Assembly (NCBI RefSeq): GCF_021028955.1
Contig: NZ_JAIWPE010000009.1
Span: 1 to 64,000 of the forward strand
Reading direction: 5' to 3'
Length of the DNA stretch: 64,000 bases
Source: Salipaludibacillus sp. CUR1
GTDB lineage: Bacteria; Bacillota; Bacilli; Bacillales; Salisediminibacteriaceae
The translations under genes and the position numbers were made by a program. Each line of letters opens with the position of its first letter. The first letter of the stretch is position 1. The notes under the pieces are model-generated. The model made no database searches, had not been told where the DNA came from, and saw only the letters and a list, made by a program, of their open reading frames with translations. This document shows positions 26,094-34,961 of this stretch, one piece after another.

Positions 26094-27377
26094 TTAAATC
26101 CAGCCGCGGAACCTGCTCGCCTCTGCCATTTTTCGCACGCCCACCATATATGCTGCGAGTCTCATGTCCACTTTACGCGTGGAAGACACACGGTAGACAT
26201 TATCAAAAGCTGTCACCATCACTTTTTCAAGCCTCTTCTCAACTTCTTCCTCTTCCCAGTAAAAACCTTGATTATTCTGGACCCATTCAAAATAGGATAC
26301 TGTTACGCCTCCCGCACTGGCGAGAACATCAGGTACGAGCAGTACCTCCCGCTCACTCAGCTGCTTTGTAGCCTCAATTGTCGTCGGACCGTTCGCCGCT
26401 TCTACAATAATGTTAGCTTTTATACGGTTTACATTCTTTTCGGTAATTTGATTCTCAATAGCAGCAGGAACAAGAATATCACAATCCAACTCAAGAAGTT
26501 CCTCATTGGAGATCGTGTCTTTAAACAGTTTAGATACCGTACCGAAACTGTCCCTTCTATCAAGCAAATAGTCTATATCAAGCCCTTCTGGATCATGCAG
26601 ACCTCCATAAACATCAGAAATCCCTACTACTTTAGCTCCCGCGTCATACATAAATTTAGCAAGGAAGCTTCCTGCATTACCAAATCCTTGGATAACAATT
26701 CTGGCCCCTTCTAGATTAATTCCTTTTTTCTTGGCTGCTTCACGGATGCAAATAGTAACGCCCTTTGCTGTAGCAGACTCCCGGCCATGGGAGCCTCCAA
26801 GTACAAGAGGTTTACCTGTAATAAAGCCTGGTGAATCAAATTCTTTCATGCGGCTGTACTCATCCATCATCCAGGCCATTATTTGAGAGTTAGTAAATAC
26901 ATCCGGAGCCGGAATGTCTTTTGTAGGGCCTACAATTTGACTGATGGCCCGGACATAGCCACGGCTTAAGCGTTCTATTTCAGGAAATGACATTTCTCTT
27001 GGGTCACACACTATGCCGCCTTTACCTCCGCCATAAGGCAAGTCAACAATTCCCGCTTTTAGGCTCATCCAAATTGATAACGCTTTCACTTCTGTCTCTG
27101 ATACGTCAGGGTGAAAACGTACTCCCCCTTTTGTCGGGCCTACTGCATCATTATGCTGGGCTCTGTAGCCTGTAAATATTTTAATAGACCCGTTATCCAT
27201 TCTTACAGGAATACGAACGGTCATCATTCGCAAAGGTTCCTTCATTAACTCATATACTTCATCAGGATAACCCAGTTTTCCTAATGCTTTATGAACAACC
27301 GTTTGAGTCGACTCAAGCACGTTCTGGCTTGAGTTTTGATTGTTTGCTTTTGTTTCAGCCTTTTCACTTTCTTTCAT
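26094..27377 (-). CDS. gudB: NAD-specific glutamate dehydrogenase
   Basis: The enzyme oxidatively deaminates glutamate to 2-oxoglutarate. The 427 residues match GudB/RocG. Markers are GGVRFHP, KAGIVDLPYGGGKGGI (catalytic lysine near 115), the Rossmann motif IQGFGNAGS near 225 and the AANGPTT block. The ATG at 27377 has AGGGGTG; a GTG three codons upstream overlaps that site. The reading frame shows no 9-bp duplication of the kind that inactivates gudB in laboratory B. subtilis, so the enzyme should be active. Confidence 0.95.
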   Translation of the reverse strand: MKESEKAETKANNQNSSQNVLESTQTVVHKALGKLGYPDEVYELMKEPLRMMTVRIPVRMDNGSIKIFTGYRAQHNDAVGPTKGGVRFHPDVSETEVKALSIWMSLKAGIVDLPYGGGKGGIVCDPREMSFPEIERLSRGYVRAISQIVGPTKDIPAPDVFTNSQIMAWMMDEYSRMKEFDSPGFITGKPLVLGGSHGRESATAKGVTICIREAAKKKGINLEGARIVIQGFGNAGSFLAKFMYDAGAKVVGISDVYGGLHDPEGLDIDYLLDRRDSFGTVSKLFKDTISNEELLELDCDILVPAAIENQITEKNVNRIKANIIVEAANGPTTIEATKQLSEREVLLVPDVLASAGGVTVSYFEWVQNNQGFYWEEEEVEKRLEKVMVTAFDNVYRVSSTRKVDMRLAAYMVGVRKMAEASRFRGWI

Positions 27378-27534
27378 TGGTTTCACCCCTGAATTTATAT
27401 ATATAATTAAAATAATAAATGTTCTCTTCTATCTATTACTATAAAGAAGTCAGCACTTTTTTTCCACTGTCTTTTTATTTTTCCTGATTAATTTGTCACT
27501 TCTCTATCTTCATTTTTAAAATCAATATAAAATT

Positions 27535-27561
27535 AAGAAGCCTTTAATGAAAAGGCTTCTT
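27535..27561 (-). terminator. Terminator at the ypbH stop
   Basis: AAGAAGCC/GGCTTCTT stem reinforced by TTT/AAA, overlapping the ypbH stop codon and followed by AATTTTATATT on the minus strand. Confidence 0.7.
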
Positions 27562-28144
27562 AAGAAAAGTAATTATGAAGGTGTTTTACCGCCATAGAGG
27601 CAATAATGACTTTACCGTATTCTTCCAGTACGTGAGGCGAAATGTCAGTTTGGCTCGCAAATTCCCGTATAACAGAAGTGATGATTTTTCTGGTCTCAGG
27701 TTCGAAGTTTTCTTTTTCAAATTTCAAGAAATACGAACCTTTAAAATGATAAAGAGCTCCTTCGGAAATTTCCCGGGAGTGAAGAACTTTCGAAAGCTGG
27801 ATGACATGTTCTATATCATTGAATTCGAAAATCAAAGCTCCTTCATGCTGCTCCAATCCAATCTGCCATTCAATGACGGGTTCTTCAAAATCATCTAACG
27901 AGTCTTCAGTTTTGGTCACTATTATGACCAATCCTTGGGCAGGTATGGAGAAGACTTCAACGACTACAGGGCCTTCGGGATCAAAATTAAGTTCCTCACT
28001 GGCTTCAGTAATCATGTCTTGAAACATTTCATCTATGACAGGCACTTCCGCCCAAGTTTTATCTGTGGTTATACCGCGTTTTTCGAGATCTTCATATGTT
28101 AAAAATATCTTCATCTTATCATAAGCCAGTCTTTCGAGGCGCAT
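27560..28144 (-). CDS. mecB: MecA paralogue YpbH (MecB), ClpC adaptor
   Basis: YpbH/MecB is an adaptor of the MecA family that can deliver substrates to the ClpCP protease and affects competence and sporulation. The 194-residue protein starts MRLERLAYDKMKIFLTYEDL, the family N-terminal domain, and its C-terminal ClpC-binding domain spans about 95-190. The ATG at 28144 has GAGGGAGG. The location between gudB and ypbG points to YpbH rather than MecA itself. Confidence 0.88.
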   Translation of the reverse strand: MRLERLAYDKMKIFLTYEDLEKRGITTDKTWAEVPVIDEMFQDMITEASEELNFDPEGPVVVEVFSIPAQGLVIIVTKTEDSLDDFEEPVIEWQIGLEQHEGALIFEFNDIEHVIQLSKVLHSREISEGALYHFKGSYFLKFEKENFEPETRKIITSVIREFASQTDISPHVLEEYGKVIIASMAVKHLHNYFS

Positions 28145-28270
28145 ATACGTTCCTCCCTCATTCATGCCAGCGTTAATGAAAGAGATTTTCTCCCTTTCCG
28201 GTGACAGTGTTTAATGTAAAATATGACGGCTAACTTAAAAAGGTGCGCTATAAAGCCCAAGTTTCATCTC

Positions 28271-29173
28271 TTATAATCGGTTTTTCAGCCATTTCATCCA
28301 CTCTTCTTCATTATCTCCAACTAATAAAGGTTCATAAAACTTTTTGCTAGATTGAGGTATGTTTTTTACTGCTTCTCCTCCGAGTCCGATAACCAAATCA
28401 GGAAATACTTCTGTTAACCCGTCAGTAAGTTTTAATGTATCAGTCAAATGTTCCGTAAGTGTACAGGAAATAATGACCATTTTCGGAGTTATTTCTTTCA
28501 CTGCGTCAATTACATCGTTACCAGGTATACCGGCACCTAAATACACTGTTTCATAACCTCTTCTCCGTAAATAAAAGTTAAAAATTAATAAACCAATTTC
28601 ATGCTGCTCATTAGGTCCGCAAACAGTCACAACTTTTGGAAGTAAACCATTTACAGGCAAATGCTGAAAAACCATTCCAATTCTTGTCCGAAGGAAAGAG
28701 GTGGAAAAATGCTCATGAGCAATAGTAATTTCGTTTTTTTCCCATTTATCACCAACTTCAATAAGGATACTTCCTAGTATATGGATAACAACTTTTTCAA
28801 TAGAAAAAACATTAAATGCGTAATCGAGTAATTCGTTTGCTTTTCTCTCTTCAAATTTAAGTAACGAATGAAGAATATCTTCTTTTATATTTTCCATCTG
28901 ATTGTTGTTTGCCGTTTCATCTTTTACCGTTTCAATCACATCTTGTTTATCAAGTAATTCCACAGCTTGTCCGATAGTAAACCCGTGGTTAACTTTATTC
29001 ACAATCCATTTTAATACGTTTAACTGCTCATCTGTATAAAGGCGGTGTCCCGCATCATTTCTTATAGGCTCAATTAATTTATATCGTCGTTCCCACGCTC
29101 TAAGTGTGCCGGGATGAATACCAAGCATAGTTGAAATAGCTTTAATATTATATTTCCCCTGATGGTCAGGCAT
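28271..29173 (-). CDS. MerR-type regulator with B12-binding photoreceptor domain (CarH/LitR-like)
   Basis: The 300-residue protein has an N-terminal MerR winged helix (about 8-75), a helical bundle (about 95-165) and a C-terminal cobalamin-binding Rossmann domain (about 177-300). The photoreceptor signature is complete: W144 with nine residues before E154-H155, and E189-x-H191 for lower-ligand histidine. Known family members bind adenosylcobalamin in the dark, repress their target and release it on light-driven Co-C cleavage. Carotenoid genes are common targets. The ATG at 29173 has AGGTGA. A promoter and a dyad lie upstream; a cobalamin adenosyltransferase gene is at 46.3 kb. Confidence 0.88.
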   Translation of the reverse strand: MPDHQGKYNIKAISTMLGIHPGTLRAWERRYKLIEPIRNDAGHRLYTDEQLNVLKWIVNKVNHGFTIGQAVELLDKQDVIETVKDETANNNQMENIKEDILHSLLKFEERKANELLDYAFNVFSIEKVVIHILGSILIEVGDKWEKNEITIAHEHFSTSFLRTRIGMVFQHLPVNGLLPKVVTVCGPNEQHEIGLLIFNFYLRRRGYETVYLGAGIPGNDVIDAVKEITPKMVIISCTLTEHLTDTLKLTDGLTEVFPDLVIGLGGEAVKNIPQSSKKFYEPLLVGDNEEEWMKWLKNRL

Positions 29174-29211
29174 ACGCGTCACCTACTTCTTCATTTTATA
29201 CTTCTAAGCTT

Positions 29212-29239
29212 ATTATAGTCTATTTGAGGTATTGTGCAA
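29212..29239 (-). promoter_or_regulatory. Promoter of the CarH-like gene
   Basis: On the minus strand TTGCAC, a 16-base spacer and TATAAT lie about 40 bases upstream of the start at 29173. The -35 touches the dyad at 29,233-29,252. Confidence 0.65.
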
Positions 29240-29252
29240 CAATTGTTCAACA
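29233..29252. promoter_or_regulatory. Dyad between divergent promoters, likely operator
   Basis: A 20-base imperfect palindrome centred on AACAATTGTT (29,238-29,247); half sites TGTGCAACAA and TGTTGAACAA agree at 8 of 10 positions. It covers the -35 boxes of both the CarH-like gene promoter and a plus-strand promoter, as expected for an autoregulatory operator. Function is inferred. Confidence 0.5.
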
Positions 29253-29271
29253 TTTATAAACTCATTATACA
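29243..29271 (+). promoter_or_regulatory. Divergent promoter without an adjacent gene
   Basis: TTGTTC, a 17-base spacer and TATACA on the plus strand, followed by AAAGGAG and an ATG at 29,287 that opens only a seven-codon frame. No plus-strand gene follows before ypbG, which is on the minus strand. Confidence 0.45.
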
Positions 29272-29395
29272 TTCTAAAGGAGAAAAATGTTTAAGAGCCT
29301 CCCCGGGTGAAAAGAGGCAGCAACACATATGAAAGAAAGGCCCCCTGGCAGTGAGCCAGTTTTACTAAAAGAGTTCCGGCCGGCATATAGCTGTA

Positions 29396-30178
29396 CTAAA
29401 AACCGCTTTCTTCACTGTTTATATTATGAGGGGGCCGCTTTTTCAAGGTGAAAAGATGTATCTGTGGTTTGGCACCTAGACGGAAAGGTATTCCTGTTGT
29501 CCCAAACCCGTTGCTGATAAATACAGGAATATTGTTTTTCACTTTCCATCCGCCTTTTTCTCCCGCTGCCAATGGTCCAAGCCTGATTTGTCCTCCATGT
29601 GTGTGGCCAGACAGTACAGCTTCCACTTTCCGGTTAGAATTGAATAAAAGGTTTGCTGTTTCCGGGTTATGACTGACAAGGATGACTGGTTCGTTTGCAT
29701 CTTGCAGTGCCTGGTTTATGTCAGCATGAAGTGTTCCTAAATCTTCAACTCCAGCAAGTGTCCATTTCGCCCCCGGGTGATCAATATAATAAGAAGAATT
29801 ATTAAGCTGGTGAATATTATACTTATCCAATAATTGTTTTAACTTTTTTTCCCCAAATTCGTAATCATTATTCCCCCATACAAAGAAAGCTGTTCCTAAA
29901 GATGAGAGAAAGGATAAATTCTGGCTGATAATTTCTTCAGGAACTCCTTTTTCAACTGCATCGCCTCCAATAATAACAAAATCAACAGGCGGAAGTTTAG
30001 AAAACATGTCTTCTTTTATAAGCCGTTTATGTAAATCAGTAATAAAAAGCAGTTTTTGTGTATGTTCTATACCTGGAAGCATAATTTCCTCTTCAGTAAT
30101 CACTAAACCTTTTGCTTGATAATAGGAATAAATAAAAATCAAAATTAAAACTGTCACTAAAAAAACAACTATAAACAT
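29396..30178 (-). CDS. ypbG: Membrane-anchored metallophosphoesterase YpbG
   Basis: A 260-residue calcineurin-like phosphoesterase with an N-terminal membrane helix (about 2-20) and the metal-site motifs in order: ITDLH near 46, GGDAVEKG near 70, GNNDYE near 101 (N in place of the usual H), SHNPE near 171 and SGHTHGGQIR near 190. The GNND variant is notable because the family usually has GNHD. The start has AAAGGAG. The place next to ypbH matches B. subtilis; the substrate is unknown. Confidence 0.88.
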   Translation of the reverse strand: MFIVVFLVTVLILIFIYSYYQAKGLVITEEEIMLPGIEHTQKLLFITDLHKRLIKEDMFSKLPPVDFVIIGGDAVEKGVPEEIISQNLSFLSSLGTAFFVWGNNDYEFGEKKLKQLLDKYNIHQLNNSSYYIDHPGAKWTLAGVEDLGTLHADINQALQDANEPVILVSHNPETANLLFNSNRKVEAVLSGHTHGGQIRLGPLAAGEKGGWKVKNNIPVFISNGFGTTGIPFRLGAKPQIHLFTLKKRPPHNINSEESGF

Positions 30179-30336
30179 GAGCAGCTCCTTTTTTTACTGC
30201 AAGTCTGATCTTAACGAATTTGATTCAGTATATCTTAAAATGTTTTAAACGACAATCATTTGAAAAGCTTTATCCTGAACTGTAGTGAAAGTCTAATTTT
30301 CCTGCATGGCAGAAGCAGACTGTTAGATATAAAAAC

Positions 30337-30521
30337 GAGCCTGGGACAAAACTAAAGCCAGGTTTGTAAGACGGCCAATCATTCTATTCAGACATTTGAT
30401 AAGGCGTGGGTAAGCGCCCGCCTGGCGGCCTGCAATCACTTCTTTTTCAAAAAAACAGCCGGACAAAATTCGAAAATTTTGTCCGGCTTTCTTTATGATT
30501 ACTATTCTTTTGTCCTGCCTC
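30337..30521 (+). repeat. MITE-like repeat copy R5 with terminal inverted repeats
   Basis: The element begins GAGCCTGGGACAAAA (30,337-30,351) and ends TTTTGTCCTGCCTC (30,508-30,521), near-perfect inverted ends. Inside are the shared GGGTAAGCGCCCGCCTGGCGG block and a perfect hairpin with CGAA loop at 30,457-30,488, followed by the CTTTATGATTACTATTC block seen in R3. It is 185 bases and codes for nothing. Confidence 0.78.
30457..30488 (-). terminator. Perfect 14-bp hairpin terminator of fhs within the repeat
   Basis: AGCCGGACAAAATT/AATTTTGTCCGGCT around CGAA (UUCG on the minus strand), followed by GTTTTTTTGAAAAAG. It is the covarying counterpart of the hairpin at 15,760-15,791. Confidence 0.75.
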
Positions 30522-30566
30522 TGATCAAAAAAGGAGCACCTTTTTCTTTCCTGTTTAACAGTCCTG

Positions 30567-32249
30567 CTAAAATAAACCGAGAGCTTTTCCACTTTCATCT
30601 ACATCCATTTTAACCGCTGCTGGTTCTTTTGGCAGCCCCGGCATTGTCATAACATTTCCAGTAAGTGCTACTATAAAGCCGGCTCCTACTGAAGGTTTTA
30701 ATTCTCGGACGGATATAATAAAGTCCTCAGGTCTTCCCAGCTTTTTAGGGTCGTCTGATAATGAATACTGCGTTTTAGCCATACAGACAGGGTACTTCCC
30801 CCAACCATTATCTTCATAAATTTTCATTTGTTTTCTTGCTTGCGGAGAAAATTCTACACCCTTAGCGCCATACACCCTTTTAGCAATAGATTCGACTTTT
30901 TCTTCGATGGACGTATTCAGCTCATACATGTGGGTAAAGTCCTTTTCACCCTCATCAATTTCTTTTACAACTCGCTCAGCCAGGGCTATTCCCCCTTCTC
31001 CGCCTTTTGCCCATACATCAGCAAGCTCTACATTAATGCCTTGGTCCTCGCACCAGGATTTTAAGGCATCAATTTCAGCATCCGTATCGTGGATGAAACG
31101 GTTTATAGCTACCACATGCGGCAAACCGAACGAGCGGATTGTTTCTACATGCTTCTTTAAATTAGCAAGGCCCTTTTTAAGTGCCTGAACATTTTCTTCT
31201 TTTAAATTGTCTTTAGGAACACCGCCGTGCATCTTCAATGCTCTGATAGTTGCTACTATAACGACAAGGCTCGGATCTATCTCCCCTGCCCTCGTTTTTA
31301 TATCAAGAAACTTCTCTGCTCCTAAATCGGCTCCGAAACCTGCTTCAGTTACCACATAATCGCCCAGTTTAGAGGCCATTTTTGTCGCTATAACACTGTT
31401 GCACCCATGTGCTATATTAGCGAAAGGCCCACCGTGTATTAAAGCAGGGGTGTTCTCCAGCGTTTGAACGAGGTTAGGTTTCATAGCATCTTTTAATAAT
31501 AACGTTAAAGCACCTTCAGCTTTTAAATCTTTCGCAGTAACCGGCTCATCTTTTTCAGTATAAGCAACTACAATTTTAGCCAGCCGTTCTTTCAGATCCT
31601 TAAGGCTTGTAGCAAGGCATAAAATGGCCATAATTTCAGATGCGACTGTAATATCGAACCCTGACTCCCTGGGAACGCCTTGTAAAGGACCGCCCAGTCC
31701 TACGACTACCTGACGGAGCGCTCGGTCATTCATATCGAGAACCCGTTTCCAAACCACTCTTCTGACATCGATGTTAAGTTCATTTCCCCGGTGAACATGA
31801 TTATCAAGCATAGCAGCCAAAGCGTTATGTGCTGTAGTAATGGCATGAATATCTCCGGTAAAATGAAGATTGATATCTTCCATAGGGACAACCTGGGAAT
31901 AACCACCGCCGGCAGCACCGCCTTTAATTCCCATAGTGGGGCCAAGAGATGGTTCTCTTAAAGCAATCATCGTTTTCTTGTTAATTTTATTTAAAGCCTG
32001 GCCCAATCCTACCGTAACTGTTGATTTCCCTTCCCCTGCCGGTGTCGGGTTAATTGCTGTTACAAGAATTACTTTTCCATCAGGCTCATCCTTTAATCTG
32101 TCCATAACTGATAAAGAAAGTTTAGCCTTATAATGGCCGTAAGGTTCCCATTCATCCTCTTTTAAGCGAAGGTCACTTACCAGTTCTTTAACTTTTACCA
32201 TGCTGCTTGCTTGTGCAATTTCAATATCGGATTTAACATCCTGACCCAT
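30567..32249 (-). CDS. fhs: Formate-tetrahydrofolate ligase
   Basis: Fhs joins formate to tetrahydrofolate with ATP, giving 10-formyl-THF for one-carbon metabolism. The 560-residue length is typical. Visible motifs are the ATP-binding [14 protein letters not shown] near 69-82, the [27 protein letters not shown] block near 108-134 and [11 protein letters not shown]-type sequence near 330. The start at 32249 has GAGGAGTG. It follows the oxidoreductase operon by 64 bases with no evident terminator, so it may be co-transcribed. Many Bacillus lack fhs; here it sits in an island. Confidence 0.97.
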   Translation of the reverse strand: MGQDVKSDIEIAQASSMVKVKELVSDLRLKEDEWEPYGHYKAKLSLSVMDRLKDEPDGKVILVTAINPTPAGEGKSTVTVGLGQALNKINKKTMIALREPSLGPTMGIKGGAAGGGYSQVVPMEDINLHFTGDIHAITTAHNALAAMLDNHVHRGNELNIDVRRVVWKRVLDMNDRALRQVVVGLGGPLQGVPRESGFDITVASEIMAILCLATSLKDLKERLAKIVVAYTEKDEPVTAKDLKAEGALTLLLKDAMKPNLVQTLENTPALIHGGPFANIAHGCNSVIATKMASKLGDYVVTEAGFGADLGAEKFLDIKTRAGEIDPSLVVIVATIRALKMHGGVPKDNLKEENVQALKKGLANLKKHVETIRSFGLPHVVAINRFIHDTDAEIDALKSWCEDQGINVELADVWAKGGEGGIALAERVVKEIDEGEKDFTHMYELNTSIEEKVESIAKRVYGAKGVEFSPQARKQMKIYEDNGWGKYPVCMAKTQYSLSDDPKKLGRPEDFIISVRELKPSVGAGFIVALTGNVMTMPGLPKEPAAVKMDVDESGKALGLF

Positions 32250-32313
32250 GTCATCACTCCTCTATCTGCTTTTAAAGTACATTTAAGTACATGAGATATT
32301 TTAACATCTTTTA

Positions 32314-32871
32314 TCAATTTATAGAAGAAAGCGCTTTCCTTATTATTTTTTCTCCTCTTAATATTGCTTGTCTGTTGACTGGAATTAAATGGTCTTTTTT
32401 CGTGCCGAGCAGATAGGTTAAAGCAGACAAAAGACTTTCAGCTTTTAAAATACCCGTTTTAGTTATAAAAGCACCGAGAATCACCATCCCTGCAGTCCTC
32501 TGTTCATTTAATTCATTTGCTACAGTCAAGGCTGGTATCAGGTGAACAGTTATATCTTTTCTCCCGCTCTGCACGGTTACAAGATCTTCATTAATAAAAA
32601 TTTCTCCTCCTTCTTTTACTGAAGGCTCAAACTTTTGGAATGAAGGATTATTCAGGGCAATGAGTGATGTCGGCCTGTCAATCACCGGGGAACCGAATTT
32701 ACTGTCACTTATAACAACTGACACATTTGCCGTTCCGCCCCTTTGTTCAGGTCCGTAGGAAGGGAGCCAGGAAACCTCTTTCCCTTCTTTCATGGCAGCG
32801 TAGGCAAGCAGCTGCCCCATTGACATGACTCCCTGCCCTCCAAACCCAGCGATAATTAATTCCTGTTTCAT
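32314..32871 (-). CDS. 2-oxoacid:ferredoxin oxidoreductase, gamma subunit
   Basis: The 185-residue protein is the gamma (CoA-side) domain of a four-subunit 2-oxoacid:ferredoxin oxidoreductase of the KorDABC/VorDABC type. It has the N-terminal GFGGQGVMSMGQLLA motif near 9-23 and the SYGPEQRGGTANVSVVIS block near 38-55 typical of the domain. The start follows GGGAGGGGG, and its ATG shares bases with the beta-subunit stop (TAATG). The substrate (2-oxoglutarate or branched-chain 2-oxoacids) cannot be settled by eye. Confidence 0.88.
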   Translation of the reverse strand: MKQELIIAGFGGQGVMSMGQLLAYAAMKEGKEVSWLPSYGPEQRGGTANVSVVISDSKFGSPVIDRPTSLIALNNPSFQKFEPSVKEGGEIFINEDLVTVQSGRKDITVHLIPALTVANELNEQRTAGMVILGAFITKTGILKAESLLSALTYLLGTKKDHLIPVNRQAILRGEKIIRKALSSIN

Positions 32872-33629
32872 TATACCCCCTCCCTTTCCTTCCGGATATC
32901 TTTATAAATCCCTAATGGATAATATGGGATCATTTCATCCCGCACCCAATCTAAAGATTCTTCGGGGGTAAGGCCCCAATTAGTTGGACAAGTCGATAAA
33001 ACTTCTATTAAAGAAAACCCTTGCTGTTTTTCCTGTGTTTCAAAAGCTTTACGAATAGCTTTTTTTGCTTTAATGATATGAGGAACATTATGAGTAGAAA
33101 CTCTTTCTATATAAGTGCTGCCATCAAGAGTAGCCAGCATTTCGGAGACCCTTATAGGAAGCCCTTGGGCACGAGGCGTTCTGCCCCCCGGAGAAGTAGC
33201 TGTTTTTTGCCCTATTAATGAAGTTGGAGCCATTTGCCCCCCTGTCATTCCGTAAATAGCATTATTAACAAAAATTACAGTTATGTTCTCGCTTCGTGCG
33301 GCGCTGTGCACAATCTCTCCCATGCCTATAGAAGCAAGATCTCCGTCTCCCTGATACGTAAAGACCAGCCGGTCATCCGGCAGAACCCTTTTAATCCCAG
33401 TAGCTACTGCTGGGGCCCGTCCGTGAGCGGCCTGAGTCATGTCACAATTAAAATAGTCATAAGCCAATACTGAACAGCCTACCGATGCGACTCCTACGGT
33501 TCTCTCCAATGCCCCGAGTTCCTCAAGCGTTTCAGCCACAAGCCTGTGAATAATCCCGTGAGTACACCCGGGACAATAGTGGGTTTCATTGTCTTTTAAA
33601 CCTTCTGTTCTTTCAAAGACAGTTTTCAT
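32871..33629 (-). CDS. 2-oxoacid:ferredoxin oxidoreductase, beta subunit
   Basis: The 252-residue beta subunit binds thiamine diphosphate: [12 protein letters not shown] near 19-30 and [16 protein letters not shown] near 89-104 with the metal-binding GDGD, then [11 protein letters not shown] near 121-131. It lacks an own FeS cluster of the ferredoxin type; that role is taken by the delta subunit. The start overlaps the alpha-subunit stop as TGATG, with AAGGAGTG ten bases before. The cleavage gives acyl-CoA, CO2 and reduced ferredoxin. Confidence 0.9.
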   Translation of the reverse strand: MKTVFERTEGLKDNETHYCPGCTHGIIHRLVAETLEELGALERTVGVASVGCSVLAYDYFNCDMTQAAHGRAPAVATGIKRVLPDDRLVFTYQGDGDLASIGMGEIVHSAARSENITVIFVNNAIYGMTGGQMAPTSLIGQKTATSPGGRTPRAQGLPIRVSEMLATLDGSTYIERVSTHNVPHIIKAKKAIRKAFETQEKQQGFSLIEVLSTCPTNWGLTPEESLDWVRDEMIPYYPLGIYKDIRKEREGV

Positions 33630-34693
33630 CAGGCAGTCACTCCTTTTCCAAGCTTCTTAATAGCTTCATAAATCTCTTCCACTGAAGGGATGACGCCTCC
33701 TGTTCTTCCGTAGAAGCTTACCGGGGTTTTGCCTTCAACTGCAAGCCTGACATCTTCTACCATCTGCCCTGCACTCATTTCCACAGCAAGAATTCCTTTA
33801 ACGTCTTCACTTATACGGGAAATTACTTCACTGGGAAAAGGCCATAAAGTGACCGGGCGGATAAGGCCGATTTTCATTCCTTCTTCCCTCGCTTTTTCAA
33901 TGGCGCTTTGCACCATTCTGGCAACTGTTCCATAGGCTATAACGATGTGTTCCGCATCTTCTGTATATAATGATTCCACCTTAATTTCCTGCTTTTTTAT
34001 CTTGCTGTATTTTTCCTGAAGCCGATTATTTCTCTCTTCAAGTTTAATATCACTCAAATCTAATGAGGTAATCACTCTTGGAGGACCGTCTCCTTCTGTA
34101 CCGGAAGTTGCCCACTCTTTCTCTTTAAATTCCTTTTCTTTTATGTCTCTGAATTCTACCGGTTCCATCATTTGCCCAAGCATACCGTCACCGAGCAGAA
34201 TAACCGGAGTTCTATAGTCGTCTGCTATTCTAAATGCTTCAGAGGTCAGTTCAATAATTTCCTGAAGCGTACTTGGCGCCAGAACAGGTGTATAATAATC
34301 ACCGTGGCCGCCTCCTTTAGTCACCTGAAAGTAATCAGATTGAGCAGGCTGAATATTTCCAAGGCCTGGCCCGCCTCTTCCGATATTTACAATCACCGCC
34401 GGCAATTCAGCCCCTGCCAGGTAAGAGATTCCTTCCTGCTTTAAACTGAATCCTGGACTGGATGAAGACGTCATTACTCTGACACCGGCAGATGCCGCCC
34501 CATAAACCATATTGATAGCAGCCACTTCACTCTCAGCCTGCAGGAAAAGGCCATTGACTTCAGGAAGCCTTTTTGCCATATATGCGACCAGTTCACTTTG
34601 AGGTGTAATGGGATAGCCAAAAAAATAAACGCACCCGGCATGTATAGCCGCTTCACCAATCACTTCATTTCCTTTCATTAATACTTTCCCCAT
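33629..34693 (-). CDS. 2-oxoacid:ferredoxin oxidoreductase, alpha subunit (VorB/KorA-like)
   Basis: The 354-residue alpha subunit has the N-terminal pyrimidine-binding region ([14 protein letters not shown] near 23-36, [16 protein letters not shown] near 52-67), the [22 protein letters not shown] block near 75-95, and a C-terminal transketolase-like domain. It most resembles subunits annotated VorB (3-methyl-2-oxobutanoate) or KorA in anaerobes. The ATG at 34693 follows AAGGGG; an ATG six codons upstream encloses that site. Order delta-alpha-beta-gamma is the clostridial/archaeal arrangement. Confidence 0.9.
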   Translation of the reverse strand: MGKVLMKGNEVIGEAAIHAGCVYFFGYPITPQSELVAYMAKRLPEVNGLFLQAESEVAAINMVYGAASAGVRVMTSSSSPGFSLKQEGISYLAGAELPAVIVNIGRGGPGLGNIQPAQSDYFQVTKGGGHGDYYTPVLAPSTLQEIIELTSEAFRIADDYRTPVILLGDGMLGQMMEPVEFRDIKEKEFKEKEWATSGTEGDGPPRVITSLDLSDIKLEERNNRLQEKYSKIKKQEIKVESLYTEDAEHIVIAYGTVARMVQSAIEKAREEGMKIGLIRPVTLWPFPSEVISRISEDVKGILAVEMSAGQMVEDVRLAVEGKTPVSFYGRTGGVIPSVEEIYEAIKKLGKGVTA

Positions 34694-34711
34694 AAGATCC
34701 CCTTCTCTCAT

Positions 34712-34939
34712 TTATGATGCTTTTCTTTTTTTTCGCTCAGGACGTTTTATTGTTATTACTGCATCAGGACAAATAATCGCACAGGCAGAGCAGCTGGTGC
34801 ATGCTTCCTGGTCAACTGCTTCAGCAGGCTGATACCCTTTTTTATTAACCTTTCCAGATAACTTAATAATTTCCTGAGGGCATACATTTACACAAAGTGA
34901 GCATCCTTTGCACCTTTCTTCTCTAAAAGTTACTCTCAT
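34712..34939 (-). CDS. 2-oxoacid:ferredoxin oxidoreductase, delta subunit (2[4Fe-4S] ferredoxin)
   Basis: A 75-residue ferredoxin-type subunit with two CxxCxxCxxxCP motifs: CKGCSLCVNVCP near 11-22 and CTSCSACAIICP near 48-59. It passes electrons from the thiamine centre to an external acceptor. The basic C-terminus (RPERKKRKAS) is unusual. The ATG at 34939 has AAAGGAGGGG. The open frame further upstream overlaps the P-loop gene and is not used. Confidence 0.93.
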   Translation of the reverse strand: MRVTFREERCKGCSLCVNVCPQEIIKLSGKVNKKGYQPAEAVDQEACTSCSACAIICPDAVITIKRPERKKRKAS

Positions 34940-34961
34940 TAAATTTCCCCTCCTTTTTAGA

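Larger units (their letters stand above)
30179..30566. other. Gene-free region between fhs and ypbG
   Basis: About 390 bases. The ypbG upstream part (30,179-30,336) shows no clear promoter to me. The rest is repeat copy R5 with its terminator. A 91-codon minus-strand frame at 30,323-30,598 lies in the repeat and overlaps the end of fhs without a ribosome site; I do not call it. Confidence 0.5.

Noticed and set aside
29329-29451. 40-codon plus-strand frame downstream of the divergent promoter
   Set aside because: Ribosome site poorly spaced, overlaps the 3' end of ypbG antisense, and composition is not protein-like.
30323-30598. 91-codon minus-strand frame
   Set aside because: Lies in repeat R5 and overlaps the fhs end in another frame without a ribosome site.
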